This document shows, in pieces, positions 1 through 10,288 of a stretch of 64,000 nt of DNA. Numbering within the stretch: the first letter of the stretch is position 1; the number at the start of each line of letters is the position of its first letter. The notes below the pieces were generated by a model, which worked only from the letters and a program-made list of their open reading frames with translations, did not search any database and had not been told where the DNA came from. Source of the DNA: Nemophila menziesii (lineage: Eukaryota > Streptophyta > Magnoliopsida > Boraginales > Hydrophyllaceae). The DNA is taken from the NCBI GenBank assembly GCA_029959085.1, contig JARWIR010000036.1:310001-374000 (forward strand), in the 5' to 3' direction. The translations under genes and the position numbers were made by a program.

Positions 1-1310
1 ATGAGGTATCACAATCAAAACTACTACACCAGGGACATTATTCCTAGGGCTTCTCGCCCACACTTTCAGTACTAAAACAACACTTTACAGACTGCTGCTA
101 ATTTTCTCCAAGGTAACGATCGCTTAATAGCTTCCATCTTTAATAAGTACCATTTACCTAGAAAAAAGAAAAGGAAAAATCAGCATCAGAGTTTCCTGTG
201 ATCATGAATATTTCCTTTCCATTGCTAAAGCCTTTCATCTTTATAGTTAATCTCTCCAGGAATTTCAATGGAAGGAGATATTGGCTGAACATCAAAAATA
301 TCTGGCTTTTTCATCTTCCCTGCTCGGCTCAAGATACGTCTCTTGATCACTTTAGAAATATCCATCTAGTAAAAAGCGCACACAGTAAATCAATATTAAA
401 TACATAAGACCATGCATTAACCACCCAACAATTCTAAATACATCCGCTTAACAGTATATCACAGTAAAAGTAAACTACCAGTTAAATCTTACCATGGAAA
501 TTATTAAACCTTCATAGTTAACTGAAATGTCACGGCCAACTATCTTATTCGTTTTATGTTTTTGTTCAGTAATGATATTATTCTTGACATGAGTTTCTGT
601 CTGTGTGCAAAATATAAAAAATTCACTATTAATCCCTTCCAAATAAATAAGCATTATTTCTATGTTAATATTTTTTAATTATCAAGTAAATATGTAAAAG
701 TAAAGAGTAATTAGTTCAAATCTAACTCAAATTCAAGCTATAATCCTAATTTAATGATTAAATTTATGGATAAAATACATTAATGATTATCCATAAATAT
801 CACATATAGAGAAAAAGACTGGTTAGGAGGGCTATTGATGGGGTGGCAGTTGATGAGATATCTTTCGGATTGTGATAATGTTTCAACCAAATCCACTAAC
901 CCAACTAACCCAACTCATTCTTCACCGATATGGCCCCCTATGGTGCAAATGTATTGTATAAAATAATTTCTCTTAGCGGTCAGGAAATCCACAGAGCGAG
1001 CATCTACATTGAAATTGTTCAATGGACTAGAAATCCAGAGTTTTACCTAGCAAACCGCATAAACTTTCTTTCTTAATTGTAACAATTCCTCAATATCTCC
1101 TACTTTTTTTACCTTAGGTTTTGCAGATCGATTGTATATTTCATCTATATTACAACTTAATAAGTGGTAAATATGAATCGAGAGTGTACCTGATTTAAAC
1201 ATCACTGCGATGGAGATCGTAGAATATCTTACGGTGCTCCAAGGAACTTTTCCTCTTACTTTTGATTTATGAAGAAAAGGTAACCGAAATGAGGGTTTTA
1301 TATAAGTTTG
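1..1310. repeat. Segmental repeat copy I, left anonymous part
   Basis: This stretch matches 25,651-26,966 and 47,791-49,010 almost base for base, apart from small indels, so it is one of three copies of a duplicated segment. It begins inside the small ORF that is longer in copies II and III. In this copy the ORF is broken by a TAA near position 73, where the other copies read a CAA-type codon. The rest is AT-rich and I see no gene in it. It runs directly into the MULE promoter region. Confidence 0.85.
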
Positions 1311-2012
1311 AGGAAATACCCCTTTTGCTCCTAATTTTTTATGCGATTGACAAGTTGCCCCATTGTTTAATTCTACTAGATACCCTTAACTTTTCTTTTC
1401 GTGAGTCGTGGTGTTACTAACATTTTCCGTCCAAAATCACCGTTAAGAGCAATTTTATTATTTTTTTATTCTTAATTTGTTTTATTTAATTAATTATCTT
1501 AACCCCATATTTTTAAAAGGGCAAAATAGGTAATTCTGAAATGTCTATGCTATATATACACAAAACAAATCAAAAAAATTATAACAAAATCAAAAGACAA
1601 GGGAGGGTTTGGTTTGGGGAAGAACAAGAAGACGAAGAACCCAGATTGCATAAGCCGATGTACTTTAGCTCGAAAGATAATCAATGGCGTCGTTTACGTT
1701 ATGGAGTTAGTGTGTTTATTTATTACCCCTAAATATTTGCTTGTTAGTTAAGATCTTTTAATCTGTAAATGTAGGGTTTTCGAGTATATTTATTACATTT
1801 TTAGATATCACGCGTGAAGGGCGGGATTTAATTAGTAATAGGAGTATATTTTACGGGATTTGGTTACCATATTGATAGTGTATCCATATTTGATAATTAT
1901 TTTTCCATTAATTGGTTCCTAACGTAATGGGTAACTAATTTATTCGAAATTGATCGTGTAACAGAGAAATTTGCACTGAGGATTCGCTTTTGTGGGATAT
2001 TTAATGAAGACA
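1311..2012 (+). mobile_element. MULE copy I, 5' end only (truncated)
   Basis: This is the 5' terminal part of the Mutator-like element that is longer at about 26,967-30,260. It keeps the presumed terminal region, a TATA-like run near 1,550, the short first coding exon (ATG at 1,684), the first intron and the start of exon 2. Homology to the other copies stops at about 2,012, inside exon 2, and the sequence continues directly as antisense Athila-type integrase. What remains encodes only a few dozen residues and cannot make a transposase. The outer boundary near 1,311 is inferred from the change to TE-terminus-like sequence; no terminal inverted repeat was verified. Confidence 0.65.
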
Positions 2013-4856
2013 ATGAATGGACTAGACCACTTTGATCTCAACTTTCCCGGATAGTTGCTGAACTTAGAGTTGTATTTAGGACTCTTTGCACTACTTCAGA
2101 CGTCTTCTTTCGAATCTTCTTATCATGCCATTTCTTGGTTATCTCGTTGTATAGCTTGGCCTTCTAATAAGCATGAAAGCGGAAATCATCAAGTTCATTC
2201 AACTTCATCATTATTTTCTCTACGCCTAATAGAGGGGTCAAAGTTCAACTTTTTTATCGCCCAATAGACAATCAATTCAAGTTACATTGGTAAGTGGCAG
2301 GCCTTACCATACACCATTCGATACGGGGATACGCCTACATGCATCTTGTAAGTTGTTCAATAAGCCCATAGAGCATCATAAATCCTTCCTTGTTGGTCCT
2401 ACGGTCTGATCTAGAATAGATTTTATCTCTCGATTAGATACTTCGGCTTAACCATTTGTTTGGGGGGTGATAAATGGTGGATACTCTATGTCTCACTCCA
2501 TATTTCACAAGTACAACCTTCAAATATTTATCAACAAAATGTGTACCTCCATTACTAATAATGAGTCTTGGTGTCCCATGTCTTGTGAAAATGTGTGAGT
2601 TCTAAAATTTAATCACCACTCTAGCGTCGTTTGTGGGTTAAGCCACCGCTTCTACCTATTTTGATACATAATCTACTACTAGTAAAATATATTAATTCCC
2701 ATGGGATTAAACAAAGGGCCCCATGAAATCAATGCCACAAACACAAAAAATCTCTCAACTTCCAATACATTATTGAGCGGTATTCCATCAAACCTCAAAA
2801 TATTTCTGGTGAATTGGCGTCGCTTACATTGCTTAACATATATGTGAAAATATTTATGGATAGTGGACCAATAGAAACTAGATTGAGGTACCTAAGAAAC
2901 CGCGATCACTCTTCAAATATCCTCTATATGGCGAATCGTGACAACTTGCTACCATATCGTGAATCTCGTGTTCCAGCACACACATTCGAATCATCTGATC
3001 ACTACATACCTAGAAAAGGTGCAGATTTTCCCAAAATAATTGCTCCGAACGATGCATAAATCTATTCTTATTTTTGGGTTTACTTCCAATGGGAAATACT
3101 CCACTAACAATAAGATTTACAATATTTGCATACCATGGAACATTCTGCGTATTTATCACAAATATGATTTCATCAAGAAATGCCCCCTTGACCATTTATG
3201 TTTAATTGGTGACATTAGAGCCTTTGGGGCGAGATAGATGATCATCTACTTGATTCTCTCTTCCCTTTCGGTCTTGAATCTCCAAATCAAACTATTGCAA
3301 TAAAAGCACACACCTGATAAGAAGCGTCTTTGCGTCCTTCTTCTCCATGAGATACTTGATTTCCGAATGGTTCGTGGATACAACTACTTTTTCCCCAAGA
3401 AGATAGGAACATAATTTATCAAATGCATATACCACGGCCGAGAACTCATTCTCAGTTACGGCGTAGTTCAATTGTGCACCCGTAAAAGTCTTACTCGCAT
3501 AATAAACAATACAAAATACCTCATCCTTGCGTAGACTAAACACAACACCAATAGCATGATTGCTTGCATCACACATAATTTCGATCGGACTCCAATCAAG
3601 AGGAGTCACTACTGGTGTAGAGATAAGTTTCTCTTTAATTGCCAAGAACGCCTTATGACATGCATCATTGAAATAAAGTTTCACCTCATTCTCAAGTAAG
3701 TGACATTGTGGCTTGGTAATATTTGAAAAACCTTTAATAAAACGGCAGTAGAATCCTACATGGCCTAAGAAACTTCTCACGCCCTTAACAGAATTGGGTG
3801 GTGGAAGGGTTTTGATTACCTCTACCTTTGCACGGTCAACCTCCATACCCTTACTCGAAACCTTGTACCCTAAAACGATTCCCTCTCAAGCCATGAAATG
3901 TCACTTCTTCCAAATGAAAACAAGATCAGTGTCTTTGCAACGAATCAAAATCTTCTTTAGGTTGTCAATACAATTATCAAAGTCATCGTCAAACACAGAG
4001 AAGTCACCCATGAATACTTCCAAGCGCCATCATACAACGCTGATACGTGGTGAATTTCACAATCCAAATGGCATCCTTTAAAATGCAAATGTGCCAAACA
4101 GACATGTGAATGTAGTTTTGTGCTGATCAGTTGGATCCACGCAAAACTTATTATGACCTAAATAGCCATTGAGGAAGAAATAGTACTCTCTTCGTGCAAG
4201 CTTATCTAACATCTGGTCCATGAACAGTAAAGGAAAGTGATCCTTCTTCGTAGCCTTGTTCAACCTCCGATAATACATACACACTCTCCAACCAACAACG
4301 GTTTTTGAGGGTAGGAGCTCATTCTGATCATTAAGAACGGTAGTAATTTCTCTCTTATTTGGAACACATTGATCTGGGCTCACCCGTTCCCTGTTGAATA
4401 TGTAGAAGATGATCCTAACATCGAAAGACTTGATAACTTATTTTCTCACTACTTCTTTCATTATCGGCGTAAGTCTCTTTTGGCCCTTAATTGATCGTGC
4501 CTTCTCATTGTTAAGAATGATCTTGTGTTGGAAAATGGTAGGACTAATGCCTTTGATGTCAGAAATAGTCCACCCAGTTGCCTCCTTGTTAGCTCGAAGC
4601 ACATGTAACAAGTTTTCCTCTTAAGGACCTATCAAATTAACGGAAAAAATAACAGGTAATATATCATTTTTCCCAAACATACCTAAAATGAGATGGTAAA
4701 GGTTTCTATTCAAGTTTTAGAGGACATATAATAGATGGTTTCTTTGTTGGTTTAATCTTCTTTGAGGCTCAGACTTGTTCGTAATCTTGGGCCATTCTTC
4801 ATCCCTGTCCATATGACTTTAAATCTGCCACAACCTCGGCTATCTCTTCATGTAAC
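2013..4856 (-). pseudogene. pol: Ty3/gypsy Athila-type pol relic (RT, RNase H, integrase)
   Basis: Read on the minus strand from 4,856 down, this is a continuous but broken pol. The region before RT contains a WTVADIKG-like block. RT follows (about 4,383-3,850) with GWRVCMYYRRLN, a degenerate FLNGYLGHNKF in place of the usual F-L-D-G-Y-S-G-Y, and TTFTCLFGTFAF. RNase H (3,846-3,292) is recognisable from CDASNHAIGVV and SYLLGEKVVV. Integrase (about 3,240-2,013) has PWYANIVN, a decayed H-H-C-C zinc region and HGTPRLIISNGGTHF. The RT catalytic box reads F-M-G-D (Gly codon 4,006-4,008) where F-M-D-D is expected, and the integrase core Asp of I-I-S-D-G-G is Asn (2,551-2,553). Several stops and frame changes are present, so it is inactive. 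It abuts the MULE at 2,012 and LTR A at 4,857. Confidence 0.92.
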
Positions 4857-6445
4857 TGATGTCTCCCTTATTGTTCTAATTATATGCCCTTAGGAGACAT
4901 CAAATTAGTGATTATTTGACTTATTTACTATACTTTTAAGCTTAGTTGGTCATATTACGATTTCTTCCCTTGAATTTGGATTATTTGTGTTTTAGAGCTT
5001 TTATGCGTTAATTTGCTTATTTTTAGTGTAAAGTTCTTAGGTTTATGATTTTATGGAGTATCAAGACAAGGAGAAGAAACAGGAAATAAAGTCTTTGATT
5101 AAGCGTTGAAGTCAAAGACGAGAATAATTGATTCGAAGAATTAATTAATGGAGAATGAAATCTGGAATGCTGTCACAAATCACTTTTTTTTGAGCATCTT
5201 AGCCACTGATTCAGCCTTGGAGCATAATATGAGGTAGATAGAGCTTGAAGTCAGGAAGATTTTCCAAGTTGAACGAACTGATTCGAGTCCAGACGCAAAA
5301 GTTACAACTGTTTCAGTAACAACTAGTAACCAGTTTCGGAATTCATTAAATGGATTGGGCATTTATTCTAATTAACCTAATCCTTATTTTTAATAGCCCA
5401 ATCAATTTTCCCACTATAAAAAGGCTTTTAACTTCATTTTTTACAAACACAATTCATATTAGAGAAGAAGCAATGCTTAGGAGAAGTCAGAGAAGAAAAA
5501 AGGAGAGTGAAAGCTGAAGCTGGAGAATTCCTTCTTCCAACAACAACAATTATCAACCCTTTAATTAGGTTTTTCTTATTTCTGTAATTCAGTATGAACT
5601 TCTTTTATTTTAATTCAGTTATTTTTATTAGTATGAGCTAAACATAACTTGTGCTTGAAAATCGCATTAATGGGTTGAACCTAAGTATATCGAATTTATA
5701 TTTTTGAATTTGGGATTGATTAGTTTAACTTAAATTGGGTAATTTCGTATTGACTATTATTTTGCAATTAAATACTCTCTTTGAAGTCATGAATCAAATA
5801 TAGGAATTAGTAATTAAGCTATTCACTTTGGTGGGGAAGTGATCGCCTTGACGGAGGGTTTAATTACCGAACTAAATAATAGACGTAAGGTAGAAATTAT
5901 TGACCTTGGCAGCCTTAGTTTACCTTATAGCCAATTGGGTAGAATACCTGACCATTCGAAGGTGGATTATGATCGCACTAACGGGGTTTGTAACACCTAA
6001 GAATAGCTCCTAAGTCCACCCTGAAGGGGGTTAGGAGACTAAAGAATCCCGACTAGTACTTAAAATCCGATTCATCCCTTTTAATAGAAACATTGATTTA
6101 ATAGATTTAAGTGAAACCCTTGCGAAACTCAAGTACTGCGTTTAAATATTTGAGTCTATTCATTTCTATTTACTTGCGTCTTATTTATTTGCATTAGTTA
6201 ATTTAGTATTTTATTTTAATTCCATCTTAGTTCTTAATCAAAATCCAAAATAAATCTTTATATCATTTATTTTTCGCTTTATATAACAATTAATCGCACC
6301 TATTACATAACATCGAAAGTCATTCCTATTCCGTCCTTGAGATCGAAATCCCGTTTACCGGATATTACTTGGACGACCCATACACTTGCGGTACGTGTCT
6401 TGCCTTTTTTAGGTGTGTTATTTTAGAACACACAAGGAGACACCA
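4857..6445 (+). repeat. LTR type A, copy 1 (5' LTR)
   Basis: It begins TGATGTCTCC and ends GGAGACACCA, the short inverted termini expected of an LTR. It has a TATA-like box (ACTATAAAAAGG near 5,412), three G-rich boxes (about 5,846, 5,972 and 6,018) and the conserved terminal block at 6,364-6,395. A second copy lies at 33,981-35,585. Confidence 0.88.
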
Positions 6446-6451
6446 ACTTTT

Positions 6452-6470
6452 TGGTGCCGCTGCCGGGGAG
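6452..6470 (+). other. Primer-binding site, tRNA-Asp type
   Basis: TGGTGCCGCTGCCGGGGAG lies six bases after the LTR end. It is nearly complementary to the 3' end of plant tRNA-Asp (which would give TGGCGCCGTTGCCGGGGATC), the primer typical of Athila/Tat elements. Confidence 0.85.
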
Positions 6471-6589
6471 TTTAGTGTGTGACCACGGTGTTATCAGTAA
6501 GTGTTTCAATTGTTATTTTTACTTTTCAGTTTTACGCTTTTCTTTGTTTTGCTACTTCTCAGGTTTTATAGGTTTGGTGTCTACTCAAG

Positions 6590-6727
6590 GACCCCGAGAA
6601 ACTAGTTAGAGCCAAGAGAGACAGTGAAGCAAAAGAAAAAGCAAGGTTAGAACGTGAAATGGAGGAATTGAACATTCATCACGTTGACAACCATGGCATT
6701 CAGTTAGAACGAGAAAAAGAAAAGTAA
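6590..6727 (+). pseudogene. gag: gag N-terminal remnant
   Basis: The frame 6,590-6,727 reads a basic, charged stretch with AKEKARLEREMEELNI and then HHVDNHGIQLE. It parallels the start of the fuller antisense gag at 32,167, which has REKEKLERKMEGLNIPHVED. A TAA ends it after about 45 codons. The rest of gag, including the core and zinc knuckle, is missing, and the sequence continues one frame over into a short element-specific ORF. I read this as a deletion derivative of gag whose 5' part was probably kept for packaging. Confidence 0.75.
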
Positions 6728-6728
6728 A

Positions 6729-6911
6729 ATCCAAGTGTTGGAAGAGAAACAATATGCGATGATTGTCACTTTAGGAAAAGTCACAAAAGAGTTGGATACG
6801 TTGAAAAATATATTATTTAGGGTGAGCAATATGCAACACGTAATTTACTCAATCCTCACAAAAGATGCCCAACCTGGACGCAACATTGGTAACCAGCCTA
6901 GTGCTGGTTGA
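6729..6911 (+). CDS. Short element-specific ORF of the gag-deleted element
   Basis: This is a 60-codon open stretch beginning inside the gag remnant region, with no clear ATG at its start. It encodes a heptad-rich segment (VTKELDTLKNILFRVSN), probably coiled coil, followed by a polar tail ending GNQPSAG. The same tail is encoded by the antisense C element near 13,060, so it is a shared element-specific coding relic and not random. Its stop lies in a 7-bp hairpin (6,890-6,911). The C-element target site GTGAG (6,822-6,826) lies inside it. Function unknown; it may be only a residue of a larger fused protein. Confidence 0.4.
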   Translation: MQVLEEKQYAMIVTLGKVTKELDTLKNILFRVSNMQHVIYSILTKDAQPGRNIGNQPSAG

Positions 6912-8349
6912 GATACGTTTTCTAACTCTTTCTCATTTAGTGTATATTAGTTTAGTTACTTTGAGTCTTTTCGAGTCGTGGGGACATGACTCATTTTTGA
7001 TTTTGGGGTAGGGTTCGTTGCCTCATCCCATTTTTATGTGTTATGTGTTTTAATTGCTTTCAATAAATTAATTACGGGTTGTGGTTGACAGAGAAGATCT
7101 TAAATGTCCCCATTAAGCATACTTTTGATGAATCTATGAGAGTAAATAGTGGACTTTAGGAGTTAGTATAAAACACACTTTAATTGCTTGCAAACATAGT
7201 TAATTGATAGGAAGAATTAATGAACAATGCAAAAGAAGTAAACTTGTACTTAAGGAAAATATTTGGTTTGTCGAACGTGAGATCCAAATTAGTAGAGAAC
7301 CCACTTAGGTATGAATTAGAGGCGAGCTATGTAACTAGGAAAATGATAGGGGCAGTTCTTTGTTAAGCAATTTTAGACATTTTTAGCCTTCTATCCCTTG
7401 TATTAATTTAATCCTTCTTAGCCCAATTTTGAGCCTTAAATACTTTTCTTTTGTCGTCACGATATAAGCCCATATCCCCTTAGTTTATTAGGCCTTTCCA
7501 AATGACCCGCACTTGAATCAAGATCCTGAGACCTGTCTCAAGCTTGAGTTTTGGGTGGTGGGTCCATCTTTGGGAAATTATATTGGGAGGTAACGATATG
7601 TGTTTACATTAAGGCACAATATCAGATGATATTATTATTTGTAACCCTTTGCCGAGATTTAAAAAAAAAAAAAGTCAATACAGTAAGGACCGGGAACCCG
7701 ATCATCACAAACCGGGAAACTGGTTAGCTACTGTACAAAAAAAATAATTTGAAAAAGAAAAAGAAAGAATAACTTACCCGGCAAAGTGAAATTTTTTGGA
7801 AATCATCTTAGTCTATATTGGGTTAACTTCAGGATGCTAAATTAGTGCATCAAATGGGTTGAGTGAGAACATTATTCGAGTGTAAACTCAACCTTGTGGA
7901 CAGTTGTTGATGGTAAGTGAGGAGAGAGCCAAAAGCTCACTTCAAATTTACCAAATATACATACCAGATTGTCCCTAAGCCTACGCTAAAACCATAAAGT
8001 CCTCGTGATTCTTAGGTGCATAGTGAGTTTATAATTCAGCTAATAGGGAGTATACTAAGTGGATCATTCAAAGCGAGTGAGGATCAATGAACACCCTATA
8101 GCCATCATATTGATATAAGTACAAGTGTAACCTTCTAGCATTGTGAAGTTAATTTTAAGATTGATATTGTTTGTGTTTGATTTTGCATGATAAGTGTATG
8201 TGTATATTAATTCCTAATGTTTGTTATATGAGATTTATTTTAAGTATTGCTTTGGGTGTATTTACTAGATTTTGCATCTCTGCATTCACCTTAGACCTTT
8301 GTTTGTAAGTTTACTTTGTCGAGACGACAAAGGTTTGAGTTGGGGGTCT
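6912..8349 (+). other. Internal non-coding domain of the A/B element, with polypurine tract
   Basis: About 1.4 kb without a credible ORF. It matches 17,242-18,671 closely, its 3' part matches 40,599-41,225, and it is related to the antisense internal part of element C (11,608-13,050). It ends in GGTTTGAGTTGGGGGTCT at 8,332-8,349, directly before the right LTR, the expected polypurine tract for plus-strand priming. Confidence 0.75.
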
Positions 8350-9925
8350 TGATGTCTCCTCTTTTGCTCTAATTATATTCCCTTAGGAGACATCATTTTA
8401 GGTGATTATTTGACTAATTTGATATACTTTTAGGATTAAATTGTTATATATCATTTTTCCTCCTTGGATTTTAGTATTTTTCATTTATTACACTTTTGCA
8501 CGTTAAATGGTTTGTTTTAGTGTACAGTTTGTAGGTATTTAATACTAGCATGGAGAGAAATCAAGAACGGGAGTCTTAGATCGTGTAAAAAAGTCGAAGG
8601 CGAGAAAAAATATCCCAAAGAGTTGACAAACTGGAGTTAGAAATCTGGAAGGCTGATGATAATTGCTGATTTTGAGCCACTTAAACATGGATCCAGCCAC
8701 TGAGTTGTAAATAAGACTCGTTCCTTATCGAGTTACAAAAAAATAGCAAGTTGAATGAGTCAATTTGAAGTTAAATTGAGATAGTTACAGTCGTTTTAGT
8801 GGATGATGTACACCAGTTACATGATTTGGACTTAAAGAGTGGACTTGGGTCATTTAATATTTCATTAAATTATTTAAAATAAGCCCAAGTTCGATTTTAT
8901 TAGTATATATAGGCATTTTGACTTTATTTTTACACACAATTCATTTTACAAAAGGCAGAACGTTAGATAGAAAAGCCAAAAGCAAAAGAAAAGAAAAAGC
9001 TGAAGCTGGAGAAGTAATTCTTCGACCAACAATCAATTCAACAACCTCTTAATTAGGTTTGATTTATTTTTCTTTCTATAAAACATGAGTTCCGTTAATT
9101 TTATATCTTTAGTTTTAATTTCAATTATGAGCTAAACTCATTTGTGCTTGAGAATCGCTTTAATGGGATGAGCCCCAATTTATTTAATATGAATTAAAGA
9201 TTGAAAGATTTAATTTGAATTGGGTAAATTAGTATTTTCTATTATCGTGAATTTATTTACTGTTTTTGAAGTCATGAATCAAAAATAGGAATTAGTAATT
9301 AAGATATTCATTATAGTGGCATAATGATCACCTTGACGGGGGGTTTAATTATTGAACTAGGTAATAGATGTAACATATAAATTATTGATCCTGGCGGAAT
9401 TATTTTTCTTATAGCCGTTTGGGTTAAGCACTTGAACATTCAAAGGTAGCTTATAATCACCCTGGCGGGGTTCATAATACCCTAGGATAGCACCTAAGTC
9501 CACCCTGACGGTGGTTAGGAGAAACTCGAATCCCGACTATTTTTAATTACCAATTCGACTCTTAAACGAGAACATTGATTGAATAGATTTAGGCGAAACC
9601 CTTGCGAAACTCAAGTACTATTTCTCATCCTTGCGTCTACTCATATTTTATTTACTTGCATATCATTTATTTGCATTAGGTAATTTAGTATTTTACATTA
9701 TTTGCACTTTAGTCCTTAAATAAAATCAAAACAAATATCTATCTATTTTATTTTCCGCATCATATAACAACTACACACACTTATTACATAACATCTAAAG
9801 TCATATCCAATCCGTTCCTGAGATCGTATTCCCGTTTACCGGATATTACTTGGACGATCTGTACACTTGCGGTACGTGTCCTTCCTATATGGGGGTGTTA
9901 TTTTATAACACACCAGGAGACACCA
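8350..9925 (+). repeat. LTR type B, copy 1 (3' LTR)
   Basis: It begins TGATGTCTCC and ends GGAGACACCA. It carries a TATATATAGG promoter-like box near 8,904, three G-rich boxes (about 9,331, 9,458 and 9,502) and the conserved terminal block (9,845-9,880). Other copies are at 18,672-20,263 and 41,226-42,806 (plus) and 32,314-33,466 (minus, partial). Confidence 0.9.
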
Positions 9926-10288
9926 GTAACCTAGTTCTGAATTTAATTGGGAATATGCATGTGGAGGCATGTATATCCCTGTGTGATTATTCGTTGTGTG
10001 TGCAAGCAAGCCTGGACCACCAACGTACTGACAGATAAATGGTGCAATTTACCATATAATTAATTTCTTTACATAGAAACATAAGAAACCAAGAAAAAAA
10101 CATCAAACGGTATTTAGTTAAGTATATTCAAGTAATACATAACTATTCATCTTTACTCACGTTATTGATGACATTTCCTTTGTTATTTTTTACTTGACCA
10201 TTTATTAGATTTTCACGCTGATGTTTTGGTAATGTATAAATTTTGAATACTATGAAATATTATTGTTTTGGTCCACATATCCCTGTAC
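9926..10288. other. Anonymous flank of LTR B, copy 1
   Basis: AT-rich sequence identical in layout to 42,807-43,168, so it belongs to the duplicated segment and not to the LTR. It begins with the presumed target repeat GTAAC. I see no gene in it. Confidence 0.7.

Larger units (their letters stand above)
4857..9925 (+). mobile_element. Gag-deleted non-autonomous Athila-like element with unlike LTRs (A left, B right)
   Basis: This is a structurally complete LTR element of about 5.07 kb. It comprises a left LTR (4,857-6,445), a tRNA-Asp-type primer site (6,452-6,470), a remnant of gag, a short internal domain without pol, a purine-rich tract (8,332-8,349) and a right LTR (8,350-9,925). Both outer flanks carry GTAAC (4,852-4,856 and 9,926-9,930), which fits a 5-bp target duplication. 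It resembles a LARD-type passenger element that would need proteins from a related autonomous element. The two LTRs share their ends and general layout but differ strongly in the middle, which is odd for one insertion. Confidence 0.75.

Noticed and set aside
2055..2267. Plus-strand ORF of 70 codons
   Set aside because: It is the opposite strand of the decayed integrase C-terminal region and has no features of its own.
5846..6040. G-rich boxes as a canonical G-quadruplex
   Set aside because: The G runs are spaced by tens of bases, not the short loops of a canonical quadruplex. Only the 24-G run at 19,658 would qualify.
9850..10038. Small ORF crossing the LTR B end into flank DNA (also at 42,731)
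   Set aside because: It spans an LTR boundary, so it is a chance reading. Similarity between copies is due to duplication.
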